From positions 17,174,001-17,238,000 of the forward strand of contig NW_020825289.1 of the NCBI RefSeq assembly GCF_003286085.1: a stretch of DNA of 64,000 nucleotides, given 5' to 3'. A model generated the notes under the pieces. That model was not told the origin of the DNA. It was given only the letters and a program-made list of their open reading frames with translations, and did not search any database. Shown here piece by piece: positions 56,352 to 64,000 of the stretch. A program made the position numbers and the translations under genes. This DNA is from Drosophila persimilis (taxonomy: Eukaryota; Arthropoda; Insecta; Diptera; Drosophilidae). Each line of letters opens with the position of its first letter. The first letter of the stretch is position 1.

Positions 56352-57495
56352 TTAAAACCTTCACAAAAACAAATACCAAGAGGAACTGAACACTAGCAAA
56401 CGGAAAGAAATGAAACGATCGCTAGCGAATCATATGGTTCTTTCCAGTGGTATGCGGTCACACTTAATGATGGGCTCGATATATCGTTACACTATAATTA
56501 ATCGTTTATTCATACATTTCTTTGGAAAAATGAAATACATCTTGAAATATTTTGACATGTTTGAGCAGGTGATTTGAGCTTGAAGCTTCCTTCTTTTCCT
56601 TCATTCTTCGTTGATTTGATTATGAGTGTGTGTTTACAGTAGGGCATGTTTGAGTGTGGTTTTTTTTTGTGTGTACTTAAGCTTTCAAGTGGAATTTTAA
56701 ACATTGGGCCAGGGACCTGATAGGGGTTACTTAACTATTAGTGTGATATTTCGTCAACCTGCCCAATGCAAAATTTTAATCGAGGCGTTTATTGGGATCA
56801 TATTTTTCCAATGGCCCTCCGACAGTACAGTTGTACATCGTATTTTTTGGAAAACTATGTCTAAACGCGACGATTTGTACGCACCAATGTGTCGATATTT
56901 CGTGTGGGGTAGCGTGGGCACAGCACTTCGCTTTGGGCGCACATCCAAGTTACAATAATTGTTTTAAAACGTCTCGATTAAGCACTTCTCGACAGCAAGC
57001 TCCAGCCGCGAGTGTTTTGTACAACATTCAATTCTAAGTCTTCACGGGCCTCGTTGTGATGTGTGTTTACACTTAAATTTTGACATTGTTTCTAATCTGT
57101 GTTGGTCTTCCATACTTCGTCCTTATCTTCTATTAAATGGGGTTTTAGTGTCCGTTTCATTGGTGGCTGCAATTTTGATATTTTCGTAAGAATTCGTTTG
57201 GTACAATAGTGGAATAAGAGTAAGCACTGGCAGCTACGCTACTGCTGAAAGATCACGTTTCGATTCATTCTCTTTCTTTATGTACAAATCCAATGGTATA
57301 ATACAAGCATGGGCAATTCATAAAATTAATCAACAATCTAAAACGTACCCGAGTAGGTAATCTCGACTTGGGATAGCTTTGCTAATGCACTATATAATAA
57401 TATTCTACCAAAGCACTACTAGCGCAAAGTTAAGCAAAAAAAAAAAACAAAAATAAAAACTTAATTACTTGCACTGTACCCCTCTCCTGGGAGCT
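56352..57495. other. Region between Fem-1 start and exu stop
   Basis: A 1.1-kb gap between two minus-strand genes. It should hold the exu 3' UTR and the Fem-1 promoter. A motif 1-like site lies at 56455. The exu 3' UTR is expected to be long because it controls sex-specific transcripts in melanogaster. Nothing else was seen. Confidence 0.5.
56455..56464 (+). promoter_or_regulatory. Core promoter motif 1-like site for Fem-1
   Basis: CGGTCACACT matches ten of eleven positions of the Drosophila motif 1 consensus (YGGTCACACTR), 104 bp upstream of the Fem-1 ATG. M1BP binds this motif in housekeeping promoters. Confidence 0.45.
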
Positions 57496-59133
57496 TTAGT
57501 TGGTGGCAGCAATAGCCACTGGTGTGGACACCGCCACTGGCGACTGTGGTGGTAATGATTCCGGGGCCGCTATGTTCAGTGTCTCAGCCTTCTTGGGTCC
57601 CTTAGCACTGCCAAAGCCGTTGCGAGTGTTGTTGCGTTTGCGATGAGGACGTCCGCCAGTCTTGCCGGACGAGGGCGACTTGGTGGTGGAGTCCGGCACT
57701 GGGGCACTGAGTCCCTCGCTCTGGGACTTGTCGCCACCAGCACCGAATTCAGTGCTGGTAGAACGGGAGCTCATGGCTCCATTCTTCGATGATGCTGCTC
57801 CGTTGGCCCGAATGCGACGACGAGGGCCATTGCCATTGGGCTTGAAACTCGGCTTGATGGTCGCCTTGCTTGGGTCAAAGAAGCTGTCCAGAAGCTCCAC
57901 CAGCTCGGTCTTTTCCTCGGTCTTCAGGGTATCAATATTGGTCAGAGCCAGTTCCAAGCCCTCCTTGCGCTTCTCGGTCCAAATGGCTTTTAGAGAATCC
58001 AAAGTAAAGCCATTTTCAGCCAGCACGATGCGGAACTTCACAGCACGAACACGATGGTACAGAGTGGTGCGGAAATAGTTCAAGAAGACAGGACGGAACG
58101 AGTTTTGGCGGCCCATGTTCTCGTTCTGGGTTTGCAGCTCCATGATGTCAGAGCTGACAAGTTTGGCGAATGGTTTCACGGCATTGAAGAGGTTAACCAA
58201 TTGCTCCGAAGACTCTGGCTCGGATGTGCGGTCAGAGTTGGTCAACTGCAGGGCCACTTCGTAGACCATCTTGGCCCGCACATTGGCACTCCCCTCGAAA
58301 AAGTCATGCTCCTGATTCATTCCATTCTTGTGGCACTTATCGTTGCTGCTGCCGTTTCTGTTGACATTCTCAGGTTCATTCTCCTTGTTGGCATTTTCAT
58401 CATTCGATTTGGCCAAGAGCAACGAAAGCTTGCGTAGACCACAGTTCTTGATATTAGCATCGCCAAGGGAGGCCTTGGCCATATTGAAAGTGTTGACAAA
58501 AGACTTCACCGTCCGATTGAATCTTTCAATCAGACCGTACTTCTTGAGCGCCTCCAATACCATGTAGGGTATGAATTTACGCTCCTCGTGATAGAGCATA
58601 ACGATGCCATCAGTGCTGGGCTGTTTGGCGACCAGCATCTCAAGCCAGTTGAGAAAGTCCATGAGGGCAGCAACCTCCGATTTAGATTTGATAATCTGAG
58701 AAAATAAAAGCTAGAATTAGCGGACATAACGGGAGTGTAGGTATAAATGTACCTTGTAGGTCTGCATCGACTTCAGCATGCGATAAAAGCCGATCGAAAT
58801 CACACGAATTTGATGACGCTGACGAGCGGCTGGATTCAGATTCATATACGGCATGATGTACTGCTGGAAGTTATCCTTTGGAGTGTAGGCAGCCAACTGG
58901 ACAATCTGGAAAATGGGCAAAGGGCAGACGTAGAGGAAAGTTAGGTTAGGTCCGACGCAGAGGGTCAAAGCCCCTTCCGACACAATACCAACCTCATCAA
59001 TCAGACGTCGTCCAGTGGTGTCTACATCAACACCAACCAGGATATAGTTCCCTGCCGGCAGGTCCTCCTTCATGTCCACGCACTGATCGGCCGCGGCAAT
59101 GGTAACACATTCTTTAGAAATTTCGGCAACCAT
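57496..59133 (-). CDS. exu: Maternal protein exuperantia (exu1 type)
   Basis: Three exons, 58993-59133, 58753-58905 and 57496-58695, encode 497 residues. The N-terminal exonuclease-like domain (ELPAGNYILVGVD type start, then VQLAAYTPKDNFQQYIMPYMNLNP) and the SAM-like part are well conserved. The C-terminus is basic and Ser/Pro-rich, with STEFGAGGDKSQSEG. Exu is an RNA-binding dimer needed for bicoid mRNA localisation in oocytes and for spermatogenesis. In the middle, the Asn-rich stretch ENVNRNGSSNDKCHKNG replaces the Ser-rich stretch of melanogaster, and the sequence resembles the D. pseudoobscura exu1 protein as I remember it. Obscura-group flies also have a second copy, exu2, which is not in this window. 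Confidence 0.94.
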
Positions 59134-60302
59134 TTTGAAAAAATATCTGAGAACACCAGGAAATTCAAAAAAATAAAATTAGCAACCGAGTAGGCCTACT
59201 GTTTTAACACAAAACTAAAATTTTCTAAACAAAGAAAATTTTTTTCTCAAAAAAAAAAAAAATAAAATCGCGAACCGCTTGAGCAGCGTTTTGGCTGTGG
59301 AATGTCTGACGGATTGCAAAAAACTGCCTGCGCTGCTCTACACCGCAGAGTGGAAATATGTACAAAGCTACGGTTTATTTCCAGTCTAGGTTCACTTCAA
59401 GCGCCATCTTTTTCTTTTCTCTGCCTTCTCGCGCACTTTATCACTATTTTCAAGCACTTTTCAGCCTACCTTTTATTTTGAATTTCTCTACGCGTTTTTT
59501 TTTTCGACCGGTTCTTTCGCGTTTTACGAACTTTATACCCTTTTTTTTCAAAAGGCAAAAGCAAAATGCTTTTTTCCGACGAGCTCTCACAAAAAAGAAA
59601 CAATCCGTACGACAAACTAAAACGTAATGAATTTTTGTCTGGATTTTTCCGGTAGGTCGAAAATGGCCCGAGTTCGATCGAAATCAAGGCCTACTTTATG
59701 AGTGATTCGGTGTTAAGTACGATGGGCCGAATAGGTTTCGACTTTCCACAGCGTTGTGCGCACAGTGGGATAATTCTAGAGTCGCAATAATAATATAACT
59801 GGCCTCTGAAGTTGAATGCGCCGGCAAAGAAGAACGCAATGATAATTGCCAACACACCGCAATGGCCCAACAAATTTCTAAATCTGCATAAACATATTTA
59901 TTTTCTTTAAATACAACTTTATTTTGTAGTAGAAAAAGAGCGGGCTTTTCGGATATGTTTATCGTTTGCCATATATCGGCGAAACCTTTCGAGAGCGCTG
60001 CCACCCAGTTGGAATAAGGTGACGTGACCCTGTTGAAAGTCTGTGCAGCCCTGGACTTTACACAAACAAAAATCAGCTGGTGCAGTGACAATTAAAAAAT
60101 ATTAAACAAAAAGTTGGGAAAAAGGAGTGTTTGACCACAATTATGCTACACTGAGTAGACACACACACACACACACCCCAACCACACACACATAGCATTC
60201 GCAGTCAGTGGCAGCCGTTGTGATTCGTAATAGATAAAAGCATTTGTTGCCGATAAGAGAGCCTCCCCAATTAGGTGCCAAAGAGCGACACGGTGTACAA
60301 AT
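59134..60302. promoter_or_regulatory. Divergent upstream region of exu and galla-1
   Basis: A 1.17-kb gap between divergent start codons. It has poly(A/T) runs near 59240-59265, a T-rich stretch around 59490-59580 and a CA repeat at 60158-60176. No coding exon or clear core promoter motif was recognised. Confidence 0.45.
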
Positions 60303-61139
60303 ATGCTGTCTTACATCAAACGCAAGCTCTCCGAGTCCGACAGCGGTTCTAGCGTCGTACCCGTGACGTCCTCGTGTGGCGGAGGCGTCAGCAGTAGCAG
60401 CAGCAGCAGCACTACCAACAGCAGCAACAGCTCTAGCGGCCGCACATCAGCGGACGATTTAGTGCGCAAAACAAGTCAGATGTCGATGGATAATGAAGCG
60501 ATTGCCTACGGCGAGGACGCACTGCTGCAAGAGCTTGGCTACAAGAACGCCACTGACCTGCAAGAGACCATCTACGGTGCTGAAACTTTTACATTTTCCG
60601 CTAGAATTATGTAATTCCGTTGCGTCTTTTGTTTGCAGACTTGTTGCGCGGCATACGCGATCCCGAGAAGCCCTGCACTCTGGAGGATCTGAATGTGATC
60701 TACGAGGACGGTATATTCGTCCTGCCCCCCACACGCTCGAATGTATCTGTTGTAGGTTACGCACGCCTCGGTGCCTGCTCGAATGTGATCTAATCTCTGA
60801 ATTGCTTGCTATTACGCTAGGTACGCATCGAATTCAACCCGACGGTGCCGCACTGCTCCCTGGCTACGCTGATAGGGCTCTGCATACGCGTGAAGGTGGA
60901 GCGTGGTCTGCCGCACAACATTAAACTGGACATTTACATCAAAAAAGGAGCTCATCAAACGGAAGACGAAAGTGAGATTGTCCTTCAAAGGATCATTAAG
61001 AAGTTTCCACTAATTTGTCTATTTTCCCATGCTTTGAACAGTCAACAAGCAAATCAATGACAAGGAGCGCATTGCTGCGGCCATGGAGAACACCAATCTT
61101 CGCCAACTGGTCGAAAACTGCATCAAGGATGAGGAGTAG
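60303..61139 (+). CDS. galla-1: CIAO2A/FAM96A-type Fe-S assembly protein, galla-1
   Basis: Four exons, 60303-60576, 60639-60751, 60821-60971 and 61042-61139, encode 211 residues. The MIP18/DUF59 domain spans about 92-205: [18 protein letters not shown], then [20 protein letters not shown] with the conserved Cys, then [16 protein letters not shown]. It is closer to CIAO2A than to CIAO2B (galla-2). Galla proteins act in cytosolic Fe-S protein assembly and, in flies, in chromosome segregation with Xpd and Crumbs. The first 90 residues are a Ser-rich low-complexity extension that the human protein lacks. The first donor is GTGCTG, a weak site, but the join Y-D-L-L is the one expected from the family. 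Confidence 0.88.
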
Positions 61140-64000
61140 CTCGTCGTCGCGACGTACTTTTTAAATACCCATTTTCGTAGGAAGACTTTTGTGTTTAGGG
61201 TTAAGTCTAGTAATAAGGTGCCTCTTGGACTGTGTGCATAGCATTAAAGCCCCATAGATCTGTTAATCAGCGTAAAGTCGATCGGCGTAGCTCATATCTG
61301 TTTTCTCCATTGTTTACCGATAAGCGTTGAAAGCACATTTCCATTTCTATTCGAGGCTTCCCCTATCGCGCATTGTTTACGTTCTGTGTGTAGCCGGAAC
61401 GATATGACCGACCGAAGAAGGCAAGACCGTGTGCACACCGCTGTCATGGCGCCGCCGCTGGCTAGTGAATGAAATCATTTTGCGACACGCTATACATCGG
61501 ACGAAAGGCCCGCCATGTTGGGCGTGACAGGCGTAAAGTTATCAGCTCCAGCAGCACTACAATTTTAGGTGGAGTGGGTGGAATGGAGAAGTAGAGAACA
61601 AGCAGGGGGCATTCACCTGCGGCTGACACACATTTGATTCTTAACAGACGAGCGACTCTCCGGTTCCCCCTTGAGCGGCTTGTGGCTGCTTCTGCTCCAA
61701 TTTGCATTTCCCGGCTTTCCATTTGTTAAATTGCGCTCTCGGCTGCCATGTCTCCCCCTCCCCCAGGCAGAAATAAATATTTAGCAATATCAATTATATG
61801 CTTGCCCTCGCTCTCAAAAGGCTTCAAACTAATTTTCAAAGACTTGGCAAAAAACAAGCCATGAAGCAATTAAAACCATCTGCCACTGCAAACTTTTTAC
61901 CAGCCAATGTGTCGCGGAAGGCAGGTCAGGGTCCTTCCTGGCGGCCCATAGAGACCAAGAAACGCAATAAAAATGAATACGGAGACAAAAGCATATTGCG
62001 AATATTACGCTAATTGACGCCTGCAATCAGAGCGGACCACGACCTAGACACGTTGTGAAAAGCGGTCGTTCTTCGACTCTTGTGTGCCCTCTGCCTTTCC
62101 TCCAGAAAATCGTGCTTCTGGCCGCTTTTATTGTCGGAGAAAGGTCCTGCCGCCCATCACTTTGAATGTTCATTAGAGGGTTGGCCAGGTTGTCTTGGTG
62201 ATGCTTTAAGAGCCACGTAGTTGTCTGTAACATCTTCATGCTGACAGTAGTCTCACGACCTACTCGACTACGACAGACCTATATGGGAGAAAAATACATG
62301 ATTTATTTGGTTAATTCATATGCATTTAAGCAGGGCCAACAACTGCAGCAATTCCCTGAGGATCCAGGAACCAGGGTCCAGACCGGCAATTGTCATTTGT
62401 ACAGCGGTCAAAGTGACCCATTTACCCGTACGTAAGTGGTTCTTGCTTTAGCCTCTTCACCACCGCCTCTACAAGCTTAAGTACATAAGTAGGCAAATGC
62501 AATGAGTCCAGGTCCAAGCACCAGCCGCAGAAGAAGGGGAGGGGGGCTGCCGCCCGAAGACGGGCTACAGATTGCGGCCACTGAGATTTCCTTCCGATAT
62601 GCAATGCTGTTAAATTGTATGCCATTATTATGATTGCCACCATGATGGGCCTGTGCAGAACGGACCGGAACGGAGTGATGTGGTGTGGTGTAGGGCGAAG
62701 TCCGGCACAGGATGCTGGAGCCACGACATGTTGTGGAGTTGCATTCACGCATTGTAGGGCTGCTACGGGTCTCCCCCATCATCTGCCATGTATTTCATTA
62801 TGTTCTTGTGCCTCGTACTCTCACCATCACCCTCAACGTCTCCTGCACCACTGCCTCACTGTTTCAGTTGCACTAAACCAAAGCGAGGGCATGAACAGTT
62901 GTGGGCTGCGAGACGCGTCCATGCAAATGGAACTGAATGATAGGCCATTTTCCAAGCCATTATAAGTGTACAGGGAAAGGTTTTTATTATACAATTTTCT
63001 TCATGCGAGCAAGCACATACATTTGTACTTGCTTTATGCTTGAATCATCATTCATAAAATAAATGTAATTTGAATGGTATTCATAGTTAGTCCAGTTCGA
63101 CGGTTATACAATGTTGGTACCGATCAGCAGAATAATAATAAAATTGAAGTAAATTAAGAAGCAAAACCTAAGCAACCTCATCGCTGTGGATCGCGATCAC
63201 GATCATAAGTGGGGCAATAGATCTAAGTATCCTTTTTCAATTAAGCACAAGAAGCTGTGTGAATTATTATTGAATTATTTTATTTTTAACGCATAAGAGT
63301 TTGTAGTGAGTACATTTTTGCATTGATTATATATTCATAATATGTATATTCATAAATACATACATACCAATCCAAGTATGTAGAACATTCCTGTATTTAA
63401 ATTTCTTATTAGCTGGAAAGCCCTTTCCTGTCGGGTATCGGATAGGTCGAAACAGCCCACTAGGCCTGTGGAGTTTCTTCACTGTTGGTTTGCTGTTCGT
63501 GTCGCTACAAGGCAATCGGTGTAATTGTTCTTTCCACAGAAGCCAGGGCGCTGCTCATCGGGGGCTCTTTGAAACCGGAAGTAACACTCAATGGCGAAAT
63601 GCCGTCTGGGTGGCCGGGTGGCTGGGCTGACCGACTGCCCGACTGGCTTGCACGGCGTATGCGCATTATGCAAAGTCCCTGAAACAGGCAGCCGCAGTGG
63701 AAGAGCAGTGGAACAGGAGCCGTCAGCACTGCGGACTTGGCCATTCAGCAGATGACAACTTACGCATCAGCAGATACACGGAGGCGGGATAAAGAGGTCC
63801 TGTGGCGAAGTGGGGTGTGGGCAATCCCTGGCTGATCCCAGGGCCTGGCTTTTGTTGTTTGCACTGCCATTAATTTCTGCTGCGCTCCGACCTGCCATTT
63901 ATTTTGTACGGAAAATGTGCCCACGTTATGAGTTCTTTCCCGGGTATTCCGTTCCTTGCTCTGCTGGGTCCTGGCAGGGAGGACCAAGTGCAGTGCCTAC
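61140..64000. other. Terminal non-coding region
   Basis: The last 2.9 kb contain no frame with family similarity. AT-rich and simple sequence predominate. It may be intergenic DNA or an intron of a gene beyond the right edge. Confidence 0.4.

Noticed and set aside
59696..60091. 131-codon minus-strand frame between exu and galla-1
   Set aside because: No motif, no splice context and AT-rich codon use unlike neighbouring genes.

Overview
The window looks like a Drosophila genome of the obscura group, from Muller element C (the equivalent of melanogaster 2R, section 57). Genes have short GT-AG introns (mostly 50-120 bp), compact clusters are separated by long non-coding stretches, and the recognisable genes (Hil, PinX1, FAM21, rig, maf-S, DMAP1, Lrt, exu, galla-1) are insect orthologues. 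The exuperantia product resembles what I remember of D. pseudoobscura exu1 more than melanogaster exu. This species call rests on memory, not on a search. Exon joins were deduced by hand. For every complete gene the joined exons stay in frame and their summed length is a multiple of three.

Layout from left to right. The 5' coding exons of Hillarin (minus strand, body off the left edge) are followed by about 5 kb of non-coding DNA. Then come a DCAF11-type WD40 gene (+), PinX1 (-), FAM21 of the WASH complex (+), an unrecognised four-pass membrane protein (-) and about 3.5 kb without genes. The Gemin5 homologue rigor mortis (-) carries a CFAP206 ciliary gene (+) inside one intron. Next is an accessory patch with diverged inverted repeats and a broken LRP5/6 (arrow-like) fragment. 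A compact cluster follows: maf-S (+), IMMP2L (+), then YRDC and RpIIIC11 (both -, apparently one dicistronic unit with a TAATG stop-start), and DMAP1 (+). Lrt (+) has a 17-nt first coding exon and a 10-kb first intron that houses two antisense c-type lysozyme genes, both lacking the catalytic Asp. The right part holds a small PPxY membrane protein (+), Fem-1 (-, two alternative 5' ends), exu (-), galla-1 (+) and a final 2.9 kb in which I see no gene.

Functionally this is mostly housekeeping: RNA and ribosome work (rig, PinX1, RpIIIC11, YRDC), chromatin and transcription (DMAP1, maf-S), ubiquitin receptors (DCAF11, Fem-1), endosome actin (FAM21), mitochondrial processing (IMMP2L), Fe-S assembly (galla-1) and germline mRNA localisation (exu). 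I found no convincing new multi-gene system. The most interesting items are the RpIIIC11-YRDC stop-start overlap, the two Asp-less nested lysozymes, the arrow-like pseudogene beside an inverted repeat family, a tandem array of TATCGAT sites in front of maf-S, the alternative Fem-1 N-termini, and a 19-bp word that recurs in three distant non-coding places.
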